Source of the DNA: a virus
Virus record (IMG/VR): IMGVR_UViG_3300003323_001445
Coordinates: 1-37,600 of that record
DNA: 37,600 nucleotides
Direction: 5' to 3' (one strand)
The position numbers were made by a program, and so were the translations under genes. The notes below the pieces were generated by a model. It was given only the letters and a program-made list of their open reading frames with translations, was not told the origin of the DNA and searched no databases. Of the stretch, positions 1 through 7,605 are shown in pieces (the first letter of the stretch is position 1; each line of letters starts with the position of its first letter).

Positions 1-393
1 GGCGATTGTCTGCTATGGATGTGGTCGACCTGGCCACATGTCGAGGTCGCGCTGCGCGTCATGAAGGCGTGGGGGTTCACCTATAAGACCGGCGGGTCTT
101 GGACAAAGACGACGCCTGCCGGCAAGCGCGCCTTTGGGACGGGGTACATCCTCCGCTCAACGACCGAGCCTTTTCTTATCGGCACGATCGGCGATCCGGC
201 GATCGGCAGCAAGCGAGAGCGCAACCTGATCGAGGCCGTGCGCCGCGAACATAGCCGCAAGCCCGTCGAGGCGCGCCAGATGCTGGATCGCCTTTGTCCG
301 TCCGCATTCAAGGCTGACCTGTTCGCCCGCGAGCCCTGGGAGGGGCACGACGTGTGGGGCAACGAAACCACCAAATTCGAGGTGGCGGCATGA
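1..393 (+). CDS. MT-A70 family DNA adenine methyltransferase, C-terminal part
   Basis: The frame is already open at base 1 and the first in-frame ATG (position 19) is internal, so the 5' part, with the catalytic DPPW-type motif, lies upstream of the window. The visible residues show the family pattern: LLWMWSTWPHVEVALRVMKAWGF (hydrophobic strand, then a helix of the SAM-dependent fold), then RSTTEPFLIGTIG, HSRKP and a C-terminal LFAREPWEGHDVWGNE, which is typical of MT-A70 enzymes in phages. Such enzymes N6-methylate adenine; in Mu-like phages they are thought to protect phage DNA from host restriction. The stop overlaps the next start (ATGA). Family call is firm; target sequence is unknown. 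Confidence 0.85.
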   Translation, partial: GDCLLWMWSTWPHVEVALRVMKAWGFTYKTGGSWTKTTPAGKRAFGTGYILRSTTEPFLIGTIGDPAIGSKRERNLIEAVRREHSRKPVEARQMLDRLCPSAFKADLFAREPWEGHDVWGNETTKFEVAA

Positions 394-626
394 TCCTGGA
401 CGTCCACCAATTCGACCTCTTGACGGCGATCGCCGTCAATCCGGACGCGCTGATGGCCAGCGCGCTGCCAGATCATATCGCCGGCCCGGCAATGCGGCGG
501 CTTATCAGCCTCCATGTCATCGTGCCGGCTTCGGCGCCGACGGGCTGGTCGGTCACTCACTTCGGCCAGGATCTGATCAAGCTCTATTTGCCGATCGTGG
601 CGATGGCGGAGGCCCGCTATGCGTAA
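390..626 (+). CDS. Small hypothetical protein (78 aa)
   Basis: Starts at the ATG overlapping the methyltransferase stop; an earlier in-frame ATG at 354 lies inside that gene and is less likely. The sequence MILDVHQFDLLTAIAVNPDAL followed by a helical stretch (MRRLISLHVIVPA) and a WSVTHFGQDLIKLYLP segment resembles a small winged-helix layout (helices, then a short beta element and a helix), but I cannot assign a family. Tight coupling on both sides places it in the early transposition operon. Function unknown. Confidence 0.6.
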   Translation: MILDVHQFDLLTAIAVNPDALMASALPDHIAGPAMRRLISLHVIVPASAPTGWSVTHFGQDLIKLYLPIVAMAEARYA

Positions 627-1113
627 GCGCCGCCCAGCCTTCGATCCCAACCAGGGCATGTTCCATTTCGAGGCGCCGATCCTGCGCGCGCCCGAACACC
701 GGAAGATCCCGCACGTCGAAGGCCAGCTGGAAGGCCTGGACCGGCGCGTCGCGTCTGCGGTGGGGCACATCCTGGCCGAAGCCAGCAGGGCGGGTCGGAC
801 CCGCTACGACGTCGCCGGCGGCGTCTCCGAGCTGCTGGGCGACGACGTGTCAAAGATGATGCTGGACGCCTACGCCGCCGAGTCGCGCGAAGGCCACAAC
901 ATCAGCTTCGGACGGTTCCTCGCCCTGGTGGCCGAGACCCATGCCTACGGCGTGCTCAACGCTCTGCTGGCCGAGATCGGCGCCACCATCGTGGTCGGCG
1001 AGGAGATCGCTACAGTCGAGCTGGGTCACGTCCAGGCGCAGCTGCGCGACCTGAAGGCCCGCGAACAGCAACTGCTGAAGGTAGTCAAGCCCATCACGCG
1101 AGGTGGCGAATGA
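619..1113 (+). CDS. Hypothetical early phage protein (164 aa)
   Basis: The start overlaps the preceding stop by 8 bp. The protein is soluble, with no signal peptide or membrane segment. The centre (about residues 45-130) is predicted helical, with RRVASAVGHILAEASRAGRTR and a conserved-looking DVAGGVSELLGDDVSKMMLDAY segment; the C-terminus (VQAQLRDLKAREQQLLKVV) looks like a short coiled coil. The length and helical content resemble an uncharacterised protein that often sits upstream of transposase genes in alphaproteobacterial Mu-like phages, recalled from memory only. No function is proposed. Confidence 0.65.
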   Translation: MRKRRPAFDPNQGMFHFEAPILRAPEHRKIPHVEGQLEGLDRRVASAVGHILAEASRAGRTRYDVAGGVSELLGDDVSKMMLDAYAAESREGHNISFGRFLALVAETHAYGVLNALLAEIGATIVVGEEIATVELGHVQAQLRDLKAREQQLLKVVKPITRGGE

Positions 1114-1412
1114 CCAGGGTCTATCGCTCCGAAATCGAATTCCAAGGCATCCCTTGCGCCCTGGTCCTGATGTTCACCGAGACGGGACGCTTCGACGCGT
1201 TCCGGCTCGACCCACAAATCACTCTCGGCGGCTGGGCTGAAATGAGGCTTCGCCGCACCTGTCACATCTTCAGCAGGAACATCAGCGCCTGCCTGCGTAG
1301 CGGCATTTCCGCCGCGACGATGGCTGCCGAATGTCCCGAGGGCACACCGGAAAAGACGATCCTTTCGGCGATCGCGCTGGTCGACGCCAATCCAGACGGA
1401 GTCACACAATGA
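1110..1412 (+). CDS. Hypothetical early phage protein (100 aa)
   Basis: Begins with an ATGA overlap and ends with an ATGA overlap to the next gene, so it is very likely translated. MTRVYRSEIEFQGIPCALVLMF suggests an N-terminal beta hairpin; the second half (RRTCHIFSRNISACLRSGISAATMAAECPEG) is helical. No catalytic motif or membrane segment is evident and I recognise no family. Its position just upstream of the transposase suggests an early role. Confidence 0.55.
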   Translation: MTRVYRSEIEFQGIPCALVLMFTETGRFDAFRLDPQITLGGWAEMRLRRTCHIFSRNISACLRSGISAATMAAECPEGTPEKTILSAIALVDANPDGVTQ

Positions 1413-1750
1413 CCGCTGTCCATTACATCGACATTCCCGCACCGATCGACGCCCGAGCTGAAGTGTATCTGGAGGAGAACGGCCGTGTTGCCGGCTTAGT
1501 AACCCATCCCTTCAGCGCCGGCCCTGTCGAACAGCATATGGCTGTCCAGCGCGCGGCGATGTTCGCGACCTACTTGATCGGCAAGGCCGAAAGCCAAGGC
1601 ATACCAAGCGAAAACGTAGCCTTGCACCTTCGAAACATGCCGGGCTTCGAGTTGGAATGCGCGGTCGCCAAGGCCGTCACAGAGTTGCAGGCCGAGGCAA
1701 TTGCCGAAGCCACGCGGAACCTTTTCAGAAAAAAACGGGGGGCTGCATGA
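1409..1750 (+). CDS. Hypothetical early phage protein (113 aa)
   Basis: The ATG at 1409 is chosen because it overlaps the previous stop; an in-frame ATG at 1331 would overlap the upstream gene extensively. The protein begins MTAVHYIDIPAPIDARAEVYLEE (beta-rich) and ends in a basic helix, ATRNLFRKKRGAA. No family recognised. It is translationally coupled to the transposase gene, whose ATG overlaps its stop. Confidence 0.55.
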   Translation: MTAVHYIDIPAPIDARAEVYLEENGRVAGLVTHPFSAGPVEQHMAVQRAAMFATYLIGKAESQGIPSENVALHLRNMPGFELECAVAKAVTELQAEAIAEATRNLFRKKRGAA

Positions 1751-3804
1751 CGGCAAAGGCGATGCTTGAGGCCGGGGGGCCGACGTCTGTGACCAAGATG
1801 TGCTTCTCCGCTTCCGAACTGGCAGAATTGGACCTGCCGGGCCTGAGCCCAAACCGCAACCGCGTGGTTGAAATGGCCATGCAGGGCCGCTGGGCCGACC
1901 AGGTCGACGCCGCCGGCAACGCGCTGGCACAGCCGCGGGCCGGCCGCGGCGGCGGTTGGGAGTATCATTTCAGCCTTTTGCCGATCCCGGCCCAGCTGGA
2001 ACTGGTCAAAAGGGGCGCCTTAAGCCCGGCTCAAGTCGACCTTAAGGCGCCGGAAGATGCCTCCGCGGCGACCTGGTCGTGGTTCGAAAAGCAGCCGGAC
2101 AAAGTCAAGGCCGAGGCGCAAGCCAGGCTGGCCGTGCTGAACGCCGTCGAAGCCTACAACCGGTCTGGTCTGACCCTCAATGTGGCAGTGGCCATGGCGG
2201 CATCTGAAAAAGGCATCGCGCCTTCGTCGATCTGGGGTTGGAAGAAACTGGTCAAGGGCGTCTCGGCGCACGATTGGCTGCCGGCACTGGCGCCGCGGCG
2301 CAAGGGCGGCGGCGTCAAGGCCGATATCGACGAACGCATCCTGACCTATTTCAAGAGCTTCTACCTGCGCCCTTCCCCCATGGGCTTCGAGGAGTGCTAC
2401 CGCCAGACGGTCAAGGAAGCGAAGCGCCTGGGCGTGGTTTTGCCCAGCACGAAGACGCTGATCCGCCGGCTGCGGGCCGAAGTGCCTCAGGAGGTCATTC
2501 TCCTGAAGCGGCACGGCATTGACGCCGTTGTCGAGACCGTTCCGCCCCAGCGCCGCACGCGCGCGCATCTGCATGCGATGGAAGCGGTCAATATCGACGG
2601 TCACAAGTGGGACGTCTTTGTCCGCTTCCCGGAGGCCAATGGCGAACCGGAACGGGTACAGCGCCCGATCTCGGTTGTCATTCAGGACCTGTATTCCAAC
2701 AAGATCGTCGCGTGGCGTACGGGCCGGTCCGAGTCAGCGCTGATGACGCGCCTCGTCTTTGGCGACCTGTTCCGCGAGTGGGGCATTCCCAGCCGTGTCA
2801 CCCTCGATAACGGCCGCGCCTTTGCCAGCAAGTGGCTGACCGGCGGCGCCAAGACGCGCTTCCGGTTCAAGATCCGCGAGGGCGATCCGCTGGGCCTTCT
2901 GACCCAGCTGGGGGTCAAGACACACTGGGCGAGGCCGGCGCATGGCCAGGCCAAACCTATTGAGCGCACGTTCCGCGACCTGGAGCAGATCATTTGCATG
3001 GGCCCGGTGTGCCAAGGCGCTTATACGGGCCACCATCCGGATGCCAAGCCCGAGGACTACGGTTCCCGCGCCATCCCGCTCGATGTGTTCGAGTCGGAAG
3101 TCGCGCGGGGCATCTCGGAATTCAATGCCCGCCAGGGGCGCCGGGCGGACAACGCCAAGGGCCGGAGCTTCGACGAAGTCTTCTTCGCCTCCTACGCCAC
3201 CGCGCCGATTGGCAAGGCGACGGACGAGCAGCTGCGCCTGGCGCTGCTGACGGCCGATCAGATCCGCGCGCATAAGAAGACCGGCGCGGTCACGCTTTAC
3301 GGCAACACCTACTACGACCGGGCGCTCTATGCCCACGCCGGCCAGATGGTGACGGTCCGCTTCGATCCGGAAGACCTGATGAAGGAGGTCTATGTCTATC
3401 GGGACACCGGCGAGCTGATCTGTGCGGCGCCGATCCAGGCCGCCGTCGGCTTCTATGACGTCGACGCGGCCAAGGCTCGCGCCCGCCTCGAAGCCGACCT
3501 GAAGCGGAGTGTCCGCGCGGCTGCGAAGCTGCAGGGCCTGATCAGCGCCGCAGATCTCGCCGCCCAGCAGCTGGCCGCGCCGGTACCGGCGCCAACCGAC
3601 GCCCCGACCCCCTCGGTCGTCCGGCCGATCCGCACCCGCGGCGCCGGCGTCGCGGCCAAGATCGCGAGCCCCGACCGGGCCGCTTACTCCGACCGTTTCA
3701 CGGCCGCTATGGAGCGTGTCTCCGCCGCCCAGGAACGGCCGAAACTTACCCTTTTGGATGGTGGGCTAGCCCCGCAATCAGAGCCAGAACGGCCGAAAAC
3801 ATAA
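1747..3804 (+). CDS. A: Mu-type DDE transposase (MuA homologue)
   Basis: A 685-aa protein (MuA is 663 aa) that would bind the phage ends, cut at the terminal CA and join the 3' ends to target DNA. Residues about 17-90 match the MuA N-terminal DNA-binding fold (FSASELAELDLPGL, then GRGGGWEYHFSLLP). Residues 150-270 cover the end-binding region. The catalytic triad can be placed as D284 (NIDGHKWD), D354 (TLDNGRAFASKWLTGG) and E406 (GQAKPIERTF). The D-D and D-E spacings of 70 and 52 are close to MuA (67 and 56). AYTGHHPDAKPEDYG and FNARQGR follow, as in MuA, then the beta-barrel domain and a charged C-terminal tail that in MuA contacts MuB. ATG 1747 overlaps the previous stop, so longer upstream starts are rejected. 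Confidence 0.97.
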   Translation: MTAKAMLEAGGPTSVTKMCFSASELAELDLPGLSPNRNRVVEMAMQGRWADQVDAAGNALAQPRAGRGGGWEYHFSLLPIPAQLELVKRGALSPAQVDLKAPEDASAATWSWFEKQPDKVKAEAQARLAVLNAVEAYNRSGLTLNVAVAMAASEKGIAPSSIWGWKKLVKGVSAHDWLPALAPRRKGGGVKADIDERILTYFKSFYLRPSPMGFEECYRQTVKEAKRLGVVLPSTKTLIRRLRAEVPQEVILLKRHGIDAVVETVPPQRRTRAHLHAMEAVNIDGHKWDVFVRFPEANGEPERVQRPISVVIQDLYSNKIVAWRTGRSESALMTRLVFGDLFREWGIPSRVTLDNGRAFASKWLTGGAKTRFRFKIREGDPLGLLTQLGVKTHWARPAHGQAKPIERTFRDLEQIICMGPVCQGAYTGHHPDAKPEDYGSRAIPLDVFESEVARGISEFNARQGRRADNAKGRSFDEVFFASYATAPIGKATDEQLRLALLTADQIRAHKKTGAVTLYGNTYYDRALYAHAGQMVTVRFDPEDLMKEVYVYRDTGELICAAPIQAAVGFYDVDAAKARARLEADLKRSVRAAAKLQGLISAADLAAQQLAAPVPAPTDAPTPSVVRPIRTRGAGVAAKIASPDRAAYSDRFTAAMERVSAAQERPKLTLLDGGLAPQSEPERPKT

Positions 3805-3861
3805 GGCGTGGAAGGCTGCAACCTCCCACGCCCTTGAAACTGACGCCGGATGACACCCGGC
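3805..3861 (+). other. Two adjacent hairpins between transposase and ATPase genes
   Basis: Immediately after the A stop, GGCGTGG (3805-3811) pairs with CCACGCC (3826-3832), with an extra inner AGG/CCT pairing. A second hairpin pairs GCCGG (3845-3849) with CCGGC (3857-3861). Neither is followed by a T run, so these are not clear Rho-independent terminators. They could slow read-through, protect mRNA or adjust the A:B ratio. This is the only sizeable gap in the A-B operon. Confidence 0.4.
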
Positions 3862-3884
3862 CGCTTTGACACAGGAAGACTACC

Positions 3885-4847
3885 ATGACTGACGACAAAA
3901 TCAAATTCACCCAGGACGCCTTGGATGCGCTGCGCAAGCGCTGCCGAGAACAAAAGGAGGCCGGAGGTCACACCTGGAAGGCAGTAGCCGGAATGATGGG
4001 CGTGGGCGAAAGCACGCTGGAAGCCTTTGTCCGCGGCAATTACCGCGGCGACAACCAGGCGCTGGCCGAAGAGATCGCCAAATGGTTCCGCACCGAAGAA
4101 ACTCAGGAACTGTTCGGCCACCATCTCCTTATGCCGGGCTTCCAGCCCACGTCGACCGCCAAGTATATCCAGGGCATCCTGACCTTCGCCAAGCTCGGCA
4201 ACATGGCCACGATCATGGGTGAGCCCGGCGTCGGCAAGACGATGTCCCTCCAGGACTTCGCGCGCCACCACAGCCACGTCTTCATCGTTACCGCATCGCC
4301 GCTGTTCGCCAGCCCCAACGCCTTCATGGCCAAGCTCCTTGAGGCCATGAACATGTCGCTCGGCGGCCGGTCGGGCTGGCATCTGTCGGACCGTATCCGC
4401 AAGGTCCTGCGCGCACGGAAAGACCCGCTGCTCTGCATCGACGAGGCCCAGCACCTCGGCGAAAAGGTGCTGGAAGAATTGCGGTCGATCCATGACGAGA
4501 CGGGCTGCGGCATCGTCTTCGTCGGCAACCGCGAAGTCACCCGCACGATCGACGGAACCAGGACGGCCAACTTTGCCCAGCGCGCCTCGCGCATCGGCAA
4601 GCGCGGCGATCTGACAGGACCCATGGGCTACGACGTCAAGATGCTGCTCGAAGCCTGGGACGTGACGGATGCCCGCGAGGCCCAGTTCCTGACGGATATC
4701 GCCATGCGCCCCGGCGGCGGTGCCCTGCGCCAGATGTCGAAGGTGCTGGAGCAGGCCACCATCGTCGCCAACGCCGAGAAGGTGAAGCGGACCCTCGCGC
4801 ACCTGAAGGATGCGGCCGACGATCTGACGGCGGGGATTGCCGCATGA
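3885..4847 (+). CDS. B: Mu-type transposition ATPase (MuB homologue)
   Basis: A 320-aa AAA+ ATPase that in Mu coats target DNA, activates MuA and gives target immunity. The N-terminal 65 residues form a helix-turn-helix-like domain (TWKAVAGMMGVGESTLEAFVRG), as in MuB. Walker A is GEPGVGKT (112-119); Walker B is LLCIDE (182-187) followed by AQHL; a sensor-like strand IVFVGNRE follows, with an arginine-rich FAQRASRIGKRG segment. The C-terminal part is helical, like the MuB domain that contacts DNA and MuA. It directly follows A. The start has a purine-rich upstream region (caggaag). Confidence 0.95.
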   Translation: MTDDKIKFTQDALDALRKRCREQKEAGGHTWKAVAGMMGVGESTLEAFVRGNYRGDNQALAEEIAKWFRTEETQELFGHHLLMPGFQPTSTAKYIQGILTFAKLGNMATIMGEPGVGKTMSLQDFARHHSHVFIVTASPLFASPNAFMAKLLEAMNMSLGGRSGWHLSDRIRKVLRARKDPLLCIDEAQHLGEKVLEELRSIHDETGCGIVFVGNREVTRTIDGTRTANFAQRASRIGKRGDLTGPMGYDVKMLLEAWDVTDAREAQFLTDIAMRPGGGALRQMSKVLEQATIVANAEKVKRTLAHLKDAADDLTAGIAA

Positions 4848-5257
4848 TCCGCATCGTCTCCGGAAATCTGAAAGCCCTTGTCCGCTGGCTGGACCTGGTC
4901 GCCGCCTCAACTGAGGGGCGGCCGGACCAGCCGGTTCTAGGCGCCCACGTCGAAACGTGGCGCGATGTCCTCAGGCGCGCCGTTCCCGAGGTTGAAATCC
5001 TGGAACGGCAGGCCGGTTTCCTTACGGGCGGCGTCGCATTTCGCGGCGTCGACCGCCTCGATGCCGCCTATGCCGAAAACGTCCTGAAGCTGGCCCTGGA
5101 GGCGACCCAGCGCGTTGGCAGTCTGGCCCGCGCCAACGCAGATGCCGAGGCTCTGAAGCAGCTGGAAAAAGACGTCTTTTGCATCGGCGAGGCGCTGGAA
5201 ACCCTGGCCCTCGGCGTCGCACGGCCCGAATCCACAACCGATAAAGGAGCGAATTAA
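4844..5257 (+). CDS. Hypothetical early phage protein (137 aa)
   Basis: Starts at an ATGA overlap with B. Mostly helical: MIRIVSGNLKALVRWLDLV, RRAVPEVEILERQAGFL, and a long helix rich in Ala, Glu and Lys (AENVLKLALEATQRVGSLA, AEALKQLEKDVF). There is no signal peptide, metal site or nucleotide motif. Mu has several small unknown genes at this place (the semi-essential early region). No function assigned. Confidence 0.6.
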   Translation: MIRIVSGNLKALVRWLDLVAASTEGRPDQPVLGAHVETWRDVLRRAVPEVEILERQAGFLTGGVAFRGVDRLDAAYAENVLKLALEATQRVGSLARANADAEALKQLEKDVFCIGEALETLALGVARPESTTDKGAN

Positions 5258-5258
5258 C

Positions 5259-5915
5259 ATGGACGATCTATCCCAAGCCAAAGCCCTTACGGGCACCGAG
5301 GACGTCAAGGGCGTCCAATACATGCGCGATGGCAAGGGCGCCCTGATGCCCGTCCAGAACATCCCGGCGCCGAAGCTGATGCAGGATCAGACGACGCGCC
5401 GGCTTTTCGCCATGGCGGAATCCCTGTCGGCGCAAGTCCAGGCGTTCCGCTCGCAGGCCCTGGCCGATATCGACGCCTTCGTCGAGCTGCTCCGCGAGAA
5501 CTATGGCGCGCAGCGTGGCGGCCAGAAGGGCAACGTCATCCTGATGACGTATGACCAGCTCTACAAGATCGAGCGGTCGGTGGGCGAGTTCATCGACTTT
5601 GGTCCTGAGCTGGAGACGGCGAAGGTGCTGGTGACCGAGCTGCTTCAGGAATGGTCCGAGGGCGCCAACGTCAACCTGAAATCCATCGTCGAGCGCGCCT
5701 TCCAGGTCGACAAGAAGGGCAAGATTCGCCGCAACGATCTCCTGTCGCTCCTGACCCTGGAGATCGAGGACGAGCGCTGGAAGAACGCCATGAAGGCGCT
5801 TTCGGACTCGATCCTGCCGCGCGGCACGAAGGAATACGTCCGCTTCTATCGGCGCGCGACCGTCCGCGACAACTGGACGGCCGTGCCGATCGATATGGCG
5901 GCGGGAGGTGCGTAA
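5259..5915 (+). CDS. DUF3164 family early protein
   Basis: A 218-aa protein matching the general plan of DUF3164 proteins found in the early region of Mu-like phages. It has an N-terminal short beta segment (QYMRDGKGALMPVQNI), a central helix with FRSQALADIDAFVELLRENYG, then NVILMTYDQLYKIERSV and a C-terminal segment with DERWKNAMKALSDSI and TKEYVRFYRR. The role is unknown; it is often next to B and to host-nuclease inhibitor genes. No Gam-like protein is seen in this window. A plausible ribosome site (aaaggagcg) lies upstream of the ATG. Confidence 0.75.
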   Translation: MDDLSQAKALTGTEDVKGVQYMRDGKGALMPVQNIPAPKLMQDQTTRRLFAMAESLSAQVQAFRSQALADIDAFVELLRENYGAQRGGQKGNVILMTYDQLYKIERSVGEFIDFGPELETAKVLVTELLQEWSEGANVNLKSIVERAFQVDKKGKIRRNDLLSLLTLEIEDERWKNAMKALSDSILPRGTKEYVRFYRRATVRDNWTAVPIDMAAGGA

Positions 5916-6085
5916 TGGTCTCGCCGCGCACCCTCCAACGCCGGCGCCGGCGTTTCGGTCCCGTCCGCATCTGTCCGCGCCGCCTTGCCGCCTGGTCCAC
6001 CCTGGTCATTACCTGCGCCGTTATCGCGGTTGTTGTGGTCAAGGGTCTCGTCGCCCTGGCCGGCCTTCTCGCCGAGGTGCTGTGA
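5915..6085 (+). CDS. Small single-span membrane protein (56 aa)
   Basis: Starts at an ATG sharing two bases with the preceding TAA stop (taATG) and ends overlapping the next start. The N-terminal 25 residues are very basic (RTLQRRRRRFGPVRICPRR). One hydrophobic segment follows (TLVITCAVIAVVVVKGLVAL, about residues 29-48), consistent with a membrane anchor with the basic end in the cytoplasm. The early-region location argues against a holin. Function unknown. Confidence 0.55.
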   Translation: MVSPRTLQRRRRRFGPVRICPRRLAAWSTLVITCAVIAVVVVKGLVALAGLLAEVL

Positions 6086-6318
6086 TGGACACCATCCCGC
6101 TCACCGACGAGATGTACGCGCTCTCCATTCGGACCATCCAACTGGCGACAATGGCACCGGGTTTTCTGTCCCGGCACATCGCCGACACCGTGATCGAAGT
6201 CGTCGATCGCGGCCTTGAGTTCGGCCAGATGGCCTGCACCACGAACACGGAATGGGCGGTCGTCAGGACTGCCCATGACGACCTGGTCCGGCACTTCGCC
6301 CAAGACCAGGCCGCGTAG
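6085..6318 (+). CDS. Hypothetical early phage protein (77 aa)
   Basis: Starts at ATG 6085, overlapping the stop of the membrane-protein gene. The protein is helical and soluble: MDTIPLTDEMYALSIRTIQL, then GFLSRHIADTVIEVVDRGLEFG. No motif recognised. A hairpin-containing gap of 57 bp follows its stop. Confidence 0.5.
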   Translation: MDTIPLTDEMYALSIRTIQLATMAPGFLSRHIADTVIEVVDRGLEFGQMACTTNTEWAVVRTAHDDLVRHFAQDQAA

Positions 6319-6327
6319 CAGGCCGAA

Positions 6328-6360
6328 ACGCCCAGCCGGGCGTCTGACCGTGGAGCGGTC
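6328..6360 (+). other. Tandem hairpins in an early intergenic gap
   Basis: ACGCCC (6328-6333) pairs with GGGCGT (6338-6343) around a four-base loop. Just beyond it GACCG (6346-6350) pairs with CGGTC (6356-6360) around a five-base loop. No T run follows, so this is not a convincing intrinsic terminator. The arrangement resembles the double hairpin after the transposase gene. Confidence 0.35.
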
Positions 6361-6375
6361 ACTGATGAGGCCAAG

Positions 6376-6621
6376 ATGAAACCTAGACGCTTCCCTTCGA
6401 GAACGGTTCGCCTGCCGTGGATGCCTGAATGCCGGGATTTCTTCGGCCTTCCATCGGACGAGCAAGATCCCGACTCCTACACGATTACGATCACGGCAAC
6501 TCGCGCCGTGTGGAAATGCACAGCCCGCGGCGTGGGCACGTGGCGGACCGACTACGTCCGCCGTATGGAAAACCCGCTGCCTTATTTCTTGAAGGCATGT
6601 GTCGGCGAGGCCGCCCGATGA
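6376..6621 (+). CDS. Hypothetical early phage protein (81 aa)
   Basis: First gene after the hairpin gap. It contains a basic, proline-containing start (MKPRRFPSRTVRLPWMPEC) and a beta-strand pair (SYTITITATRAVWKCTARGVG), ending in a short helix. It overlaps the next gene by 4 bp (ATGA). No family recognised. Confidence 0.5.
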   Translation: MKPRRFPSRTVRLPWMPECRDFFGLPSDEQDPDSYTITITATRAVWKCTARGVGTWRTDYVRRMENPLPYFLKACVGEAAR

Positions 6622-6875
6622 CCCGGAAACTCGGCAAAATGGTCGGGTCCTTCGGGGAGTACTGTATTTTCAAGACGGAGGGTGGCTATGTCGTCCGTCT
6701 GGAGACGTTGTTCGCGAGGCGCCCGCGCCGCGGTTCCGGCCTTCGGACAATGACGCCTGGCCGCCGGTATACCGATATCAATTCGGAGCCGGTCGCGACG
6801 CTCGAGGCCGCCGATGACATCATTGCCGACGCCTTGATTGCCGACGCCTTGGCACATCCGCGGGCGCGGCAATGA
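6618..6875 (+). CDS. Hypothetical early phage protein (85 aa)
   Basis: Starts at an ATGA overlap; an upstream in-frame ATG at 6429 would lie inside the previous gene. The N-terminal half is beta-rich (GEYCIFKTEGGYVVRLETL). The C-terminal helix contains the duplicated peptide IADAL-IADAL, produced by a perfect 15-bp tandem repeat in the DNA. Function unknown. Confidence 0.5.
   Translation: MTRKLGKMVGSFGEYCIFKTEGGYVVRLETLFARRPRRGSGLRTMTPGRRYTDINSEPVATLEAADDIIADALIADALAHPRARQ
6822..6851 (+). repeat. 15-bp perfect tandem duplication
   Basis: The unit ATTGCCGACGCCTTG occurs twice with no spacer (6822-6836 and 6837-6851). It is in frame and adds five residues to the C-terminal helix of the host gene, so it looks like a recent slippage duplication. 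Confidence 0.9.
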
Positions 6876-7069
6876 CCACGAACACCACCCATATCGCGGT
6901 GAAATTTCGCGACGGCACCGAGCGCGCCTTCAGCAGCGCCGAGGGAGACCTGTCGCTGACCACCTATGGGCCGTTCGTTACAATCGTGACGGCGGACGAG
7001 CATGTCTACCTGCCACAGGAAGACGTGGCGATGATCGTCGCCAAAGCACCGACACGAGGTCGGTCATGA
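6872..7069 (+). CDS. Hypothetical early phage protein (65 aa)
   Basis: Begins with an ATGA overlap. The protein looks all-beta: THIAVKFRDGTERAF, YGPFVTIVTADEHVYLPQEDVAMIVA, suggesting a small barrel. It may be a DNA or nucleotide binder, but no key residues support this. It overlaps the next regulator gene by four bases. Confidence 0.5.
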   Translation: MTTNTTHIAVKFRDGTERAFSSAEGDLSLTTYGPFVTIVTADEHVYLPQEDVAMIVAKAPTRGRS

Positions 7070-7605
7070 CGATCTCCGCCGAAACCCGCCTCAAAAACGA
7101 GCGCGAGACGCTTGAAGCCATCCGGCGGATTAGCCACCGTGGTGAAGCGCCAAGCCTGAATAAAATCGCCGCCGAGCTTGGGCTGTCGGGTAGCGGCGCA
7201 GTGATCTACCGGGTGCAGGCCCTGGTCGACAGAGGCCTGGCGTACCGAACGGAACGGCGCACCGTCGCACTCACCGAAACCGGCGACACTGCGCGCTTCG
7301 TGGAACGGCTTGCGGCATGCGGTGTTGCTCGCACCGATGACTACGCCGATCTGAACCGGGCGATGGCCGACCGTCTGCGCGCTATCCGCGTCGACCGGAA
7401 GCTCACGGACTCCCAGGTGGCAAAAGCATTAGGCCTTCGCGTCACGCGATATCGCCGCCTCGAATGGGGCGTCGACTGGATCAATGCCGTCCACATCGCG
7501 GTTCTGGCGCGTGTCCTGGCGGTCCCTGCCGACTACTTCACCGCCGATCGCCACGCCGGCGCGGCCCTGGCGAAGATTCTCGATCTTTCGGAGGAAATGA
7601 CATGA
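7066..7605 (+). CDS. Two-domain DNA-binding regulator (winged helix plus XRE helix-turn-helix)
   Basis: A 179-aa protein. Residues about 12-75 look like a LexA-type or MarR-type winged helix: LEAIRRISHRGEAPSLNKIAAELGLSG, then VQALVDRGLAYRTERRTVALTETG. Residues about 98-158 form a Cro/C1-type (XRE) helix-turn-helix: MADRLRAIRVDRKLTDSQVAKALGL, followed by LARVLAVPADYFTA. The start is the ATG overlapping the previous stop; longer in-frame starts are rejected. It precedes gemA and the Mor-like gene, so a role in the early-to-late switch is inferred. The lysogeny repressor itself is expected upstream of the window. Confidence 0.75.
   Translation: MTISAETRLKNERETLEAIRRISHRGEAPSLNKIAAELGLSGSGAVIYRVQALVDRGLAYRTERRTVALTETGDTARFVERLAACGVARTDDYADLNRAMADRLRAIRVDRKLTDSQVAKALGLRVTRYRRLEWGVDWINAVHIAVLARVLAVPADYFTADRHAGAALAKILDLSEEMT

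Noticed and set aside
3684-4910. Long minus-strand open frame (408 codons) across transposase end and MuB gene
   Set aside because: It lies opposite the well-supported A and B genes, has no recognisable motifs, and reflects the high GC content.
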